From an uncultured Clostridia bacterium (lineage in GTDB: Bacteria; Bacillota; Clostridia; Oscillospirales; Oscillospiraceae): a stretch of DNA of 53,486 nt. This document shows, one piece after another, positions 1-9,526 of this stretch. A program made the position numbers and the translations under genes. Each line of letters opens with the position of its first letter. The first letter of the stretch is position 1. Where the stretch lies: assembly GCA_946412355.1 (NCBI GenBank), contig CAMKGX010000008.1, forward strand, positions 1 to 53,486, read 5' to 3'. The notes under the pieces were generated by a model. It was given only the letters and a program-made list of their open reading frames with translations. It had not been told where the DNA came from and ran no database searches.

Positions 1-1697
1 TTGCGGGTGATGTCGCCGCCGTAGCACTTGGCCAGCACGTCCTTGCGCATGGCCTTCACCGTCTCCCGGGCGATGATGCGCCCGCCGATGGCGGCCTGGA
101 TGGGCACCTCGAACAGCTGCCGGGGGATGTTCTCCTTCAGCTTTTCGCACAGCCGCCTTGCCCGGGCGTAGGCCTTGTCCTTGTGGGCGATGAAGCTGAG
201 GGCGTCCACGCCGTCGCCGTTTAAGAGCAAGTCCACCTTCACCAGCTCGCTGGTGCGGTAGCCGGACAGCTCATAGTCCAGGCTGGCGTAGCCCTTTGTG
301 TTGGCCTTCAAGGTGTCGAAAAAGTCGTAAATGATCTCGTTCAGCGGCATCTGGTAATGGAGCTCCACCAGATGGGTGTCCAGATACTGCATGTCCTTGA
401 ATTCGCCCCGCCGATCCTGGCACATGGGCATGATGTTGCCCACGAAGTCCTGGGGCGTGATGATGGACACCTTCACGTAGGGCTCCTCGGCGTGCTCAAT
501 GGTGCCCGGGTCGGGGTAATTGTGGGGGTTGTCCACCCGCACCATGGTGCCGTCGGCCTTGTACACATGGTAAATGACGTTGGGCAGCGTGGTCACCAGG
601 TCAAGGTTGAACTCCCGCTCCAGCCGCTCCTGAATGATCTCCATGTGGAGCATCCCCAAAAAGCCGCACCGGAAGCCGAAGCCCAGGGCCACCGAGCTCT
701 CCGGCTCAAAGGTGAGGGAGGCGTCGTTTAATTGCAGCTTTTCCAAAGCGTCCCGCAGGTCAGGGTACTTGCTGCCGTCCTCGGTGTAAATGCCGCAGTA
801 CACCATGCTCTGGGCGGGCCGATAGCCCGGCAGGGGCTCCGCCGCCGGGGCGGCGGCGTCGGTGATGGTGTCGCCCACCTGGGTGTCCTTCACGTTCTTG
901 ATGCTGGCGGTGAAATAGCCCACCTCACCGGCCTGCAAGGCCTCCGTGGGCTCGTTGCCCAGAGGCTTTAAGTAGCCGCATTCCAGAATGGTGTACTCCG
1001 CGCCGCTGGCCATCAGACGGATGGTCTGCCCCCGGCGGATGGTACCCTGCTTGATGCAGAAATACACCACCACGCCCACGTAGGGGTCATACTGGCTGTC
1101 GAACACCAGCGCCTGCAAGGGGGCGTTGGGGTCGCCGTGGGGGGCGGGGATGTTCTGCACGATGTCCTCCAGCACGGCGTCGATGTTCTGCCCCAGCTTG
1201 GCGGAGATCTCCGGCGCCTCCAGGGCGGGCAGGCCGATGATGTCCTCCACCTCCTGCTTGGCCTTCATGGGGTCGGCGGCCGGCAGGTCGATTTTGTTGA
1301 ATACGGGTAAAATCTCCAGGTCGTGCTCCATGGCCAGGTACGTGTTGGCCAGGGTCTGGGCCTCCACACCCTGGGTGGCGTCCACCACCAGCACCGCCCC
1401 CTCGCAGGCCGCCAGGGACCGGCTCACCTCGTAGTTGAAGTCCACGTGGCCCGGGGTGTCGATAAGGTTCAATGCGTAGGTCTCGCCGTCCTTGGCGGTG
1501 TAGAGCAGATGCACCGCCCGGCTCTTGATGGTGATGCCCCGCTCCCGCTCCAGGTCCATGTTGTCCAACAGCTGGTCGGCCATCTCCCGCTCCGTCACGG
1601 CGTTGCACTTCTCCAAAAGCCGGTCGGCCAGGGTGGACTTGCCGTGGTCGATGTGGGCGATGATGGAAAAATTACGGATCTTGCTCTGGTCAAACAT
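1..1697 (-). CDS. lepA: Elongation factor 4 (LepA), 3' end cut by window edge
   Basis: Ribosome-associated translational GTPase that back-translocates stalled ribosomes. The 565 visible codons read through the left edge; the family is about 600 residues, so only the C-terminal tail is missing. The N-terminus carries the G1 loop AHIDHGKS (residues 14-21), then DTPGHVDF (G3) and NKID (G4). The end of the visible part contains the LepA-specific C-terminal region finishing KCYGGDITR. The ATG at 1697 has GGAGG just upstream and lies 3 bases after the stop of the XRE regulator gene, so the two are co-transcribed. Pairing of lepA with a regulator gene is a local feature; no functional link is implied. 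Confidence 0.97.
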   Translation of the reverse strand, partial: MFDQSKIRNFSIIAHIDHGKSTLADRLLEKCNAVTEREMADQLLDNMDLERERGITIKSRAVHLLYTAKDGETYALNLIDTPGHVDFNYEVSRSLAACEGAVLVVDATQGVEAQTLANTYLAMEHDLEILPVFNKIDLPAADPMKAKQEVEDIIGLPALEAPEISAKLGQNIDAVLEDIVQNIPAPHGDPNAPLQALVFDSQYDPYVGVVVYFCIKQGTIRRGQTIRLMASGAEYTILECGYLKPLGNEPTEALQAGEVGYFTASIKNVKDTQVGDTITDAAAPAAEPLPGYRPAQSMVYCGIYTEDGSKYPDLRDALEKLQLNDASLTFEPESSVALGFGFRCGFLGMLHMEIIQERLEREFNLDLVTTLPNVIYHVYKADGTMVRVDNPHNYPDPGTIEHAEEPYVKVSIITPQDFVGNIMPMCQDRRGEFKDMQYLDTHLVELHYQMPLNEIIYDFFDTLKANTKGYASLDYELSGYRTSELVKVDLLLNGDGVDALSFIAHKDKAYARARRLCEKLKENIPRQLFEVPIQAAIGGRIIARETVKAMRKDVLAKCYGGDITR

Positions 1698-1700
1698 GGT

Positions 1701-2360
1701 TTAATCCTCCAGTCGCGCCTTGGCGCGTTCATCGGTATTGTGCAGCACCTGGGCCACGCTCTGGCCCACCCCCGGCGCGTCGGTGAGGGTGTGGGAGCTC
1801 ATGTCGGGCACGCTGTCGCATTGCGCCAGTGCCCGGCTGAACTTCACCCGGCTTAAATACATATCCGCCGCCACCGCGCCGCCGTCAAAGGCGGGGCCGT
1901 CCAGGGCGAAAAGGTCCTCGTTGCCGCCGCCCCGGCGGTAGAGCTGCCGCAGCAGCTGGTAGAGCGCCGCGCTCAAATAGTCGCCCGCGGCGGTGACGGC
2001 CTCCCGGCTGCCGCTGCGGCCCAGCAGGTCGAACAGCACCCCGGCGGTGTTCACCACAAGCTTCTTCTGCAGCGTGGCCATGATGCTGCCCCGCAGGGTG
2101 CTCTTCTCGTCGCTGGCGTCATACAGGTCGCCCGCCTCGATCATGGCCCCGTCCCGGCTGGACGTGCGGCCCAGCAGATAGTCGGCGGACACGTGGTAAA
2201 AGTCGCACACCTTGGCCACAAACGCCAGACCCGGCTCCCGGATGCCGTTTTCATAGTGGCTCAAAAGAGCCTGGGAGATGCCCAGCTCCCGGGCAGCCTT
2301 CCGCTGGGAAATCCCCGTCTCCTGCCGCAGCAGGCTCAGCGTGCGGGAAAAATCTGTCAT
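1701..2360 (-). CDS. XRE-family helix-turn-helix transcriptional regulator
   Basis: DNA-binding regulator of 219 residues. Residues about 5-60 form a Cro/C1-type HTH with QRKAARELGISQALLSHYENG as the recognition region, followed by the usual DFYHVSADYLLGR segment. The remaining 150 residues are not recognised and look mostly helical; they may be a dimerisation or ligand domain. I chose the ATG at 2360 because AGGTGA lies 6 bases before it; an in-frame GTG at 2369 is possible. A near-perfect sigma-A promoter lies directly upstream, and lepA follows 3 bases downstream. Autoregulation is typical of the family but no clear operator is visible. Target genes unknown. Confidence 0.9.
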   Translation of the reverse strand: MTDFSRTLSLLRQETGISQRKAARELGISQALLSHYENGIREPGLAFVAKVCDFYHVSADYLLGRTSSRDGAMIEAGDLYDASDEKSTLRGSIMATLQKKLVVNTAGVLFDLLGRSGSREAVTAAGDYLSAALYQLLRQLYRRGGGNEDLFALDGPAFDGGAVAADMYLSRVKFSRALAQCDSVPDMSSHTLTDAPGVGQSVAQVLHNTDERAKARLED

Positions 2361-2402
2361 GTCAGTCACCTGATTTCTCTCTATATTGAATACAGTGAGT
2401 AG

Positions 2403-2431
2403 ATTATAGCAAAGATATTACCGTTTGTAAA
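2403..2431 (-). promoter_or_regulatory. Sigma-A promoter for XRE regulator-lepA
   Basis: Read on the minus strand: -35 TTTACA (2426-2431), 17-bp spacer, -10 TATAAT (2403-2408). It lies about 43 bases before the chosen start. Confidence 0.85.
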
Positions 2432-2442
2432 CAGAAATGACC

Positions 2443-2799
2443 TTAAAATGGTGTGCGTTTGCGAAAGTGTACTCTGCCTCGTAGGGGCGATTCACGAATC
2501 GCCCACATTCCACGCGGCGGCAACCGCCAAGGCCGGATAAACGCCACCTGGCCTCGTCCAACACCGTAGGGGCCGACGACTACCCCAAGGGTACTGGCTC
2601 CACAAGCCGCTCGTTCCTCGCGGTGTGTCGCTGGCGCCCGGCGGCCCGGTTGCCCAAGCATCGACCACCGCAAGGGCCGGGTGAATGGAAAAGGATGTCA
2701 TAATGCTCCGTAGGGGCGGGGCTCTGCTCCGCCCTTACCTCGGCGAAATACGGAAAAAGGGCGGAGCAGAGCCCCGCCCCTACAGCAGACGCCTTGTTT
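2443..2799. repeat. Gene-free stretch of GTAGGGGC hairpin elements
   Basis: No credible gene lies here. The motif GTAGGGGC occurs three times on the plus strand (2481, 2566, 2710) and once inverted (ending 2783). The 2481 copy forms a palindrome with arms GGGCGATTC/GAATCGCCC. The 2710 copy begins a perfect 27-bp inverted repeat (2710-2736 against 2757-2783) with a 20-nt loop. Short related units (CCGGCC-TTG-CGGT type) recur between them. The pattern resembles REP/MITE-like intergenic repeats common in gut clostridia; that identification is from memory, the repeats themselves are directly visible. The last hairpin may also end tatD transcription. Confidence 0.7.
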
Positions 2800-3576
2800 T
2801 CAATTCTCCATCTGAAACAGCCGACACCCGTTTTCCCACGTGGCCCGGATGACCTCCTCCACGGCCAGTCCCCGGATGGCGGCGATGCGCTCCGCCACCA
2901 GGCGGACGTAGCCCGAGTCGTTCCGCTGCCCCCGGTAGGGCACCGGGGTGAGGTAGGGGCTGTCGGTCTCAATGACCAGCCGGGAAAGGGGCGCGTCGGC
3001 GATGACCTCCGGCGCCTTCCGGGCGTTTTTGAAGGTGGCGGCCCCGTTGAAGCCCAGATACCACCCCATCTCCACCAACTCCCGGCCCATCTCCACGGAG
3101 CCTGCGAAGCAGTGGAACACCCCCGTCACCTGGGGGAATTCCCGGACGATGGCCAGGGTGTCGGCGTGGGCGTCCCGGTCGTGGATGATGACGGGCAACT
3201 CCAATTCCGCCGCCAGGGCCAGCTGGTCACGCAGCACCCGGTGCTGTAATTCCCGGGGCGGGTTCTCCGCCCAGTAGTAGTCCAGCCCGATTTCCCCGAT
3301 GGCCACCACCTTGGGCTGTTTTGCCAGCGCGCGCAATTCGTCGATGAACGACGGCTGATAGTCGCCGCAGTTCTCCGGGTGGATGCCCACGGCGGCGTAC
3401 ACGTGGTCAAACCGCGCCGCCAGCGCCACCGCCTGCCGTGACGATGCCACGGTGCAGCCGGGGTTGACGATGCGGCCCACGCCCCGGCCGGGCATGGCTG
3501 CCAACAGGGCCTCCCGGTCGCCGTCAAAGGCGTCGTCGTCGTAGTGGGCGTGGGTGTCGAACAGCAGCGGCACCAT
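2800..3576 (-). CDS. tatD: TatD family metal-dependent deoxyribonuclease
   Basis: Two-metal hydrolase of the TIM-barrel amidohydrolase superfamily (258 residues, normal length), implicated in DNA end trimming and repair. Seen: the metal-binding FDTHAHYD near the N-terminus, GEIGLDYY, PVIIHDRDA, GVFHCFAGS and the C-terminal ETDSPYL metal motif. The ATG at 3576 lies 6 bases after the metG stop; an in-frame GTG at 3588 overlaps metG and cannot be excluded. Co-transcription behind metG is a common arrangement in Firmicutes, so it is expected to share the T-box control of metG. Confidence 0.95.
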   Translation of the reverse strand: MVPLLFDTHAHYDDDAFDGDREALLAAMPGRGVGRIVNPGCTVASSRQAVALAARFDHVYAAVGIHPENCGDYQPSFIDELRALAKQPKVVAIGEIGLDYYWAENPPRELQHRVLRDQLALAAELELPVIIHDRDAHADTLAIVREFPQVTGVFHCFAGSVEMGRELVEMGWYLGFNGAATFKNARKAPEVIADAPLSRLVIETDSPYLTPVPYRGQRNDSGYVRLVAERIAAIRGLAVEEVIRATWENGCRLFQMEN

Positions 3577-3581
3577 ATCCG

Positions 3582-5543
<1,962 letters not shown>

Positions 5544-5617
5544 AAACGTCTCCTTTTCTGCCTGGGGCAAAATGTATTATCTTTATCATGCGCCGGGGAA
5601 GGGGGGATGATACCCGC

Positions 5618-5652
5618 AAAAAAACCGCCCCCGACGCCATCGTCAAGGGCGG
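5618..5652 (-). terminator. T-box regulated terminator
   Basis: Minus-strand hairpin with outer arms CCGCCC (5647-5652) and GGGCGG (5625-5630), inner 4-bp GACG/CGTC stem, and a run of seven Ts at 5618-5624. The T-box sequence immediately upstream can form the competing antiterminator. Confidence 0.88.
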
Positions 5653-5881
5653 CAAACGCCGCGATACCACCTTGCTTCGCCCCCGCCTCGCGGCAAAGGG
5701 CCTCACGGAGTGCTGCCACACTCCCACGCTGTAACGGGCGCACCCGACCCGACCTTGCCTGCGCTCAGCCGGGCGGCTCCGGGGCCATGTTCACCGGCTT
5801 CCTCCGCGTCCGCTTCCACCGCGCCGGACTCTCTGTGGCGTCGCCCACCGGTTACTCTTCCCATCATTGCCTTTCACTCGT
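5618..5881 (-). promoter_or_regulatory. T-box riboswitch leader of metG (probable Met specifier)
   Basis: Read on the minus strand, the leader begins with an AGAGAG-type stem I base and ends with the conserved T-box sequence AAGGTGGTATCGCGG (5659-5673). This is followed by a terminator with arms CCGCCC/GGGCGG and inner GACG/CGTC, then seven Ts (5618-5652). In stem I the stretch GTGAACATGGCC contains ATG, the expected methionine specifier. Specifier position is inferred from the flanking GAA and the downstream gene, not from a folded structure; the alternative in-register triplet CAU (His) would not fit metG. Confidence 0.88.
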
Positions 5882-5887
5882 TTCCGT

Positions 5888-5916
5888 ATCATATCGCAAA
5901 GCCAAACTTTTGTCAA
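5888..5916 (-). promoter_or_regulatory. Sigma-A promoter of metG-tatD
   Basis: Minus strand: -35 TTGACA (5911-5916), 17-bp spacer, -10 TATGAT (5888-5893). It directly precedes the T-box leader. Confidence 0.9.
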
Positions 5917-5978
5917 TAAATCCGTGTACTTTTGCCCCGAAATGTGATAGCATAGCGGGGAAAAAGGAGGGCTTGCCC

Positions 5979-6728
5979 ATGAAATTCGTATCCTGGAACG
6001 TCAACGGTCTCCGCTCCTGCCTCAATAAAGGCTTTCTGGACTACCTGCGCTGGGAGTCGCCGGACGTGATCTGCCTGCAGGAGACCAAATGCACCGCCGA
6101 CCAGGTGGCCCTTGACCTGCCGGACTACCATCTCTATTTCCACAGCGCCGACAAAAAGGGCTATTCCGGCACCGCCGTCTTTACCCGTGAAGAGCCCCTT
6201 GCCGTCACCTACGACTTCGGTGACGACCAGCACCGCCACGAGGGCCGCCTCATCACCTGCGAGTACCCGGACTACTACCTGGTCTGCTGCTACACCCCCA
6301 ACAGCAAGGACGGCCTTGCCCGCCTGCCCTACCGGATGCAGTGGGAGGACGATCTGCGTGCATATCTGCTGTCCCTGGACGAAAAGAAGCCGGTCATCTA
6401 CTGCGGCGACCTGAACGTGGCCCACGAGGAGATCGACATCAAAAACCCTAAGACCAACCGCATGAACCCCGGCTTTTCCGACGAGGAAAGGGCCAAGATG
6501 ACGGAATTGCTCCAAAGCGGCTTCACCGACACCTTCCGCTACTTGAATCCCGACGCCGTGTGCTACTCCTGGTGGAGCTTCCGCTTCAACGCCCGGGCCA
6601 ACAACGCCGGCTGGCGCATCGACTATTTCCTCACCTCCGATTCCCTCCGTCCCCGCCTTGCCGCCGCCCATATCCGCACCGAGGTCATGGGCAGCGACCA
6701 CTGCCCCGTGGTGCTGGAGCTGGCGTAG
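5979..6728 (+). CDS. xth: Exodeoxyribonuclease III (AP endonuclease)
   Basis: Mg-dependent 3'-5' exonuclease and abasic-site endonuclease of base excision repair (249 residues, normal length). Motifs of the exonuclease-endonuclease-phosphatase fold are present in order: WNVNGLRS, the metal-binding QETKC, YCGDLNVAHEEID, WWSFRFNAR and the C-terminal catalytic GSDHCPV. The same frame is open for 2.3 kb upstream across metG, but AAGGAGG (5964-5970) and the family N-terminus fix the ATG at 5979. Transcribed away from metG. A weak promoter (TGTACT, 17 bp, TAGCAT) is the best candidate upstream. Confidence 0.97.
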   Translation: MKFVSWNVNGLRSCLNKGFLDYLRWESPDVICLQETKCTADQVALDLPDYHLYFHSADKKGYSGTAVFTREEPLAVTYDFGDDQHRHEGRLITCEYPDYYLVCCYTPNSKDGLARLPYRMQWEDDLRAYLLSLDEKKPVIYCGDLNVAHEEIDIKNPKTNRMNPGFSDEERAKMTELLQSGFTDTFRYLNPDAVCYSWWSFRFNARANNAGWRIDYFLTSDSLRPRLAAAHIRTEVMGSDHCPVVLELA

Positions 6729-6731
6729 CCC

Positions 6732-6760
6732 TTGCAACCGGCGAACGAATCATGTATAAT
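6732..6760 (+). promoter_or_regulatory. Sigma-A promoter of butyrate kinase gene
   Basis: -35 TTGCAA (6732-6737), 17-bp spacer, -10 TATAAT (6755-6760), immediately after the exonuclease III stop codon. Confidence 0.75.
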
Positions 6761-6817
6761 ACCCTATATTTATGATTGATATATCGCATACCCAACCCGC
6801 ATAAGGAGGAGTTCCCC

Positions 6818-7876
6818 ATGTCCCATTACATCCTTGTGGTCAATCCCGGCTCCACGTCCACCAAAATCGGCGTGTTTGCCGACGAGACCCTGCTCTTTGA
6901 CAAAACCCTGCGCCACACCGCCGCCGAAATCAGCGCCTTTGCCTCCATCCCGGAGCAGAAGACGTGGCGCCGCGGCCTGGTGCTGGACGCCCTGGCGGAA
7001 AACGGCTTCGACGTCCATACCCTCAGCGCCGTCTGCGGCCGGGGCGGCATGCTGGCCCCCGTCAGCGGCGGCACCTACCGCACCACCGACGCCCTGCTGC
7101 GTGACTGCGTGGCCGGGGCCCAGGGCCAGCACGCCTCCAACCTGGGGGCCCTCATCGCCCGGGAGATCGGCGACGAGCTGGGCATCCCCTCCTTCGTGGC
7201 GGACCCCCCTGTGGTGGATGAGCTGTGGGACGTGGCCCGACTCTCCGGCCATCCGGCGGTGCCCCGCCGCTCCAAGTTCCACGCCCTCAACCAGAAGGCC
7301 GTGGCCCGGCGGTACGCCCGGGAGGCAGGTCGGCCCTATGAGGAGCTGAACCTCATCGTCTGCCACATGGGCGGCGGCGTCAGCGTAGGCGCCCACGTGG
7401 GCGGCCGGGTGGTGGACACCCAGAACGCCCTGGACGGCGAGGGCCCCTTCTCCCCGGAGCGGTCCGGCAGCCTGCCCTGCGGCGACCTGGTGGCGCTGTG
7501 CTTCTCCGGCAAGTACACCCATGAGGAGATTCGCCATATGCTCACCGGCGGCGGCGGACTGGTGGCCTACACCGGCTCCACCGACGTCCGCGCCCTGCAG
7601 CAGCGCACCGACCCCGATACCCGCCTGGTGATGGACGCCTTCCATTACCAGATCGGCAAGGAGATCGGCGCCATGGCCGCCGCCATGAAGGGTAAGGTGG
7701 ATCAGATTATCCTCACCGGCGGCATCGCGTACAGCGAAAAAACGGTGCAGGCCCTCACCGCCATGGTGGGCTGGATTGCTCCCATCACCGTCTACCCCGG
7801 CGAGGACGAGCTGCTGGCCCTGGCCCAGGCCGCCCTCCGTGTCCTCCGTGGCGAGGAGCAGGCGAAATCCTACTGA
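6818..7876 (+). CDS. buk: Butyrate kinase
   Basis: ASKHA-fold acyl phosphate kinase that makes ATP and butyrate from butyryl phosphate (352 residues, normal length). Seen: N-terminal phosphate loop [14 protein letters not shown], the CGRGG segment, [12 protein letters not shown] (adenosine/phosphate loop), the [13 protein letters not shown] signature of butyrate kinases and LTGGIAYS near the C-terminus. Acetate kinases are longer and differ at these sites; branched-chain fatty acid kinase is the nearest alternative. AAGGAGGA (6803-6810) supports the ATG at 6818. A phosphotransbutyrylase gene is not adjacent. The gene is monocistronic, with its own promoter and strong terminator. Confidence 0.95.
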   Translation: MSHYILVVNPGSTSTKIGVFADETLLFDKTLRHTAAEISAFASIPEQKTWRRGLVLDALAENGFDVHTLSAVCGRGGMLAPVSGGTYRTTDALLRDCVAGAQGQHASNLGALIAREIGDELGIPSFVADPPVVDELWDVARLSGHPAVPRRSKFHALNQKAVARRYAREAGRPYEELNLIVCHMGGGVSVGAHVGGRVVDTQNALDGEGPFSPERSGSLPCGDLVALCFSGKYTHEEIRHMLTGGGGLVAYTGSTDVRALQQRTDPDTRLVMDAFHYQIGKEIGAMAAAMKGKVDQIILTGGIAYSEKTVQALTAMVGWIAPITVYPGEDELLALAQAALRVLRGEEQAKSY

Positions 7877-7901
7877 AATAATGGCATGAAAATAGCATGG
7901 C

Positions 7902-7935
7902 ATCGCCCCCGGCAACAGTGCCGGGGGCGATTTTT
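7902..7935 (+). terminator. Rho-independent terminator after buk
   Basis: Perfect 13-bp stem (7902-7914 with 7919-7931), ACAG loop, then five Ts. Confidence 0.93.
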
Positions 7936-7958
7936 GCCGTTTTTAGTATAATTTTGCA

Positions 7959-7987
7959 TTGTGTCCGGCGGAAAATCGTGGTACAGT
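7959..7987 (+). promoter_or_regulatory. Probable promoter of the deoxyribosyltransferase-family gene
   Basis: -35 TTGTGT (7959-7964), 17-bp spacer, -10 TACAGT (7982-7987). Moderate match; position 44 bases before the start is suitable. Confidence 0.55.
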
Positions 7988-8030
7988 AAACACCGGCAAG
8001 CACACAATCCCCATTAAGGGAGGAACGAAT

Positions 8031-8462
8031 ATGGATCTCTATTTCGCCGGCTCCATCCGGGGCGGCCGGGTGGACGCGGCCCTCTATCAGCGGCTCATCG
8101 CCTATCTCCAGCGCACCGACACCGTCCTCACCGAGCACGTGGGCCGTCCGGAGCTGAATCTTTTGGAGCAGGGCAGGGCGGGGGACGGCGCCATCTACGA
8201 CCAGGACACCGCCTGGCTCCGCCGCAGCGCCGCCGTCATCGCCGAGTGCACCTGCCCCTCCCTGGGGGTGGGCTACGAGCTGGCCTACGCCGAGGCCCGT
8301 GGCATTCCCTGCCATATTTTCTATGACCGCACCAAGACCCAGCTCTCCGCCATGCTCACCGGCGACCCCTATTTCCACATCCACCCCTATGAAAAAGAGG
8401 CGGACATCTACCCCGCGCTGGACGAGATTTTGTCCGCCCTGCGCTCCACACAAAAGGATTGA
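8031..8462 (+). CDS. Nucleoside 2-deoxyribosyltransferase / 2'-deoxynucleoside 5'-monophosphate N-hydrolase-like protein
   Basis: Protein of 143 residues with the flavodoxin-like fold of this superfamily: N-terminal FAGSIRGG (phosphate/sugar loop), DTAWLRRSAAVIAECTCPSLGVGYELAYAEA with the catalytic-type ECTCPS and GxGYE glutamate, ending FHIHPYE. The GSIRGG start and SLGVGYE motif favour the DNPH1/RCL-like hydrolases, which cleave the N-glycosidic bond of deoxynucleoside monophosphates, over classical transferases. Exact substrate is not determinable. GGGAGG 8 bases upstream fixes the ATG. It is 12 bases from the E2-like gene and probably co-transcribed. Confidence 0.85.
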   Translation: MDLYFAGSIRGGRVDAALYQRLIAYLQRTDTVLTEHVGRPELNLLEQGRAGDGAIYDQDTAWLRRSAAVIAECTCPSLGVGYELAYAEARGIPCHIFYDRTKTQLSAMLTGDPYFHIHPYEKEADIYPALDEILSALRSTQKD

Positions 8463-8474
8463 GAGGATTATGAT

Positions 8475-9362
8475 ATGAGTGAGACAAAAAAGCGCAAGTG
8501 GGGCGACCGGCGGGACGGCCGCTGGGTGAAGGCCCCCGGCCTCCAGACCGTCATGGCCTACCTGATGCCCAAGCGCACCGACTGCGAGGTGTACTTAAAC
8601 GACAAGCTGGACGCCACGGAGCTGCTCCAATATCTGGAACAGAAAAACGCCCAACACCCGGAGTATAAGACCACCGTGTTCCACTGCATGATTATGGGCA
8701 TGGCCCGTATGGTGAAGGAGCGGCCCAAGATGAACCGCTTCATCCAGGGCTACCGCATGTACGAGCGGGACGATATCAGCATCAGCTTCGTGGTGAAGCG
8801 CCGCTTTGCCGACGGCGGCGAGGAGTCGCTGATGGTGCTGGTGCCCAAGGATGAAGACACCCTGGACACCGTCTCCCGCAAGATCGTGGGGGACGTGAAG
8901 GAGACCCGCAAGAGCGAGACCTCCACCGGCGGCGTAGACGCGCTGCTGGACGGCTTTGCCAAGCTGCCCCGACCCATCCTGATGCTGGCCATCCGCATCA
9001 TCCGCTACCTGGACTTCTGGGGCATCAACCCCAAGGTGCTCACCCAGGGCGACCCCAACTACACCACCATCCTCTGCTCCAACCTGGGCAGCATCAAGGC
9101 CCCGGCGGTGTACCACCATCTCAATAACTACGGCACCAACAGCGTCATGGTCACCATCGGCACCCTCCACAAGGAGGAGCTGGTGATGCCTGACGGCACC
9201 AAGGCCATCCGCGACGTCATCGACTTCGGCGCCACCCTGGACGAGCGCATTGCCGACGGCTTCTACTTCGCCCGCAGCCTGCGGCTTCTCAAGCACATCT
9301 TCGCCCACCCGGAGCTGCTGGACCAGCCCCTGGGCCAGCCCAGCGGCTTCCAATATGAATAA
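8475..9362 (+). CDS. E2-type (2-oxo acid dehydrogenase) acyltransferase-like protein, no lipoyl domain, catalytic His absent
   Basis: The 295 residues correspond to the chloramphenicol acetyltransferase-like core of 2-oxo acid dehydrogenase E2 subunits, with no lipoyl or subunit-binding domain. Family signals are FVVKRRF in the middle, ILCSNLGSIKAPAVYHHLNNYGTNSVMVTIG, and DFGATLDERIADGFYFARSL at the end. The last matches the DHRxxDG catalytic motif, but the His position is Glu257 (DERIADG), so ordinary acyl transfer is doubtful. A paralogue with the same loss is at 26986-27879. No E1 or E3 genes are nearby. Function unknown; the family assignment is fairly firm, the loss of activity is inference. 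Confidence 0.82.
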   Translation: MSETKKRKWGDRRDGRWVKAPGLQTVMAYLMPKRTDCEVYLNDKLDATELLQYLEQKNAQHPEYKTTVFHCMIMGMARMVKERPKMNRFIQGYRMYERDDISISFVVKRRFADGGEESLMVLVPKDEDTLDTVSRKIVGDVKETRKSETSTGGVDALLDGFAKLPRPILMLAIRIIRYLDFWGINPKVLTQGDPNYTTILCSNLGSIKAPAVYHHLNNYGTNSVMVTIGTLHKEELVMPDGTKAIRDVIDFGATLDERIADGFYFARSLRLLKHIFAHPELLDQPLGQPSGFQYE

Positions 9363-9367
9363 AAACG

Positions 9368-9398
9368 AATCTGCGGAGCGCCCCTCCGCAGATTTTTT
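9368..9398 (+). terminator. Terminator after first E2-like gene
   Basis: 11-bp perfect stem (9368-9378 with 9384-9394) followed by a T run to 9398. Confidence 0.92.
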
Positions 9399-9526
9399 CA
9401 AAAAAATTTCTCCGCGACCCCACTTTTTCCCGCCCCGCCTCCGTAATCATAGGTGAAACGGCAAAACGAAACCGTCACCCACGCGGAGCCCCCGGGCCCC
9501 GCCCACCATACAAGGAGGTACTCATT

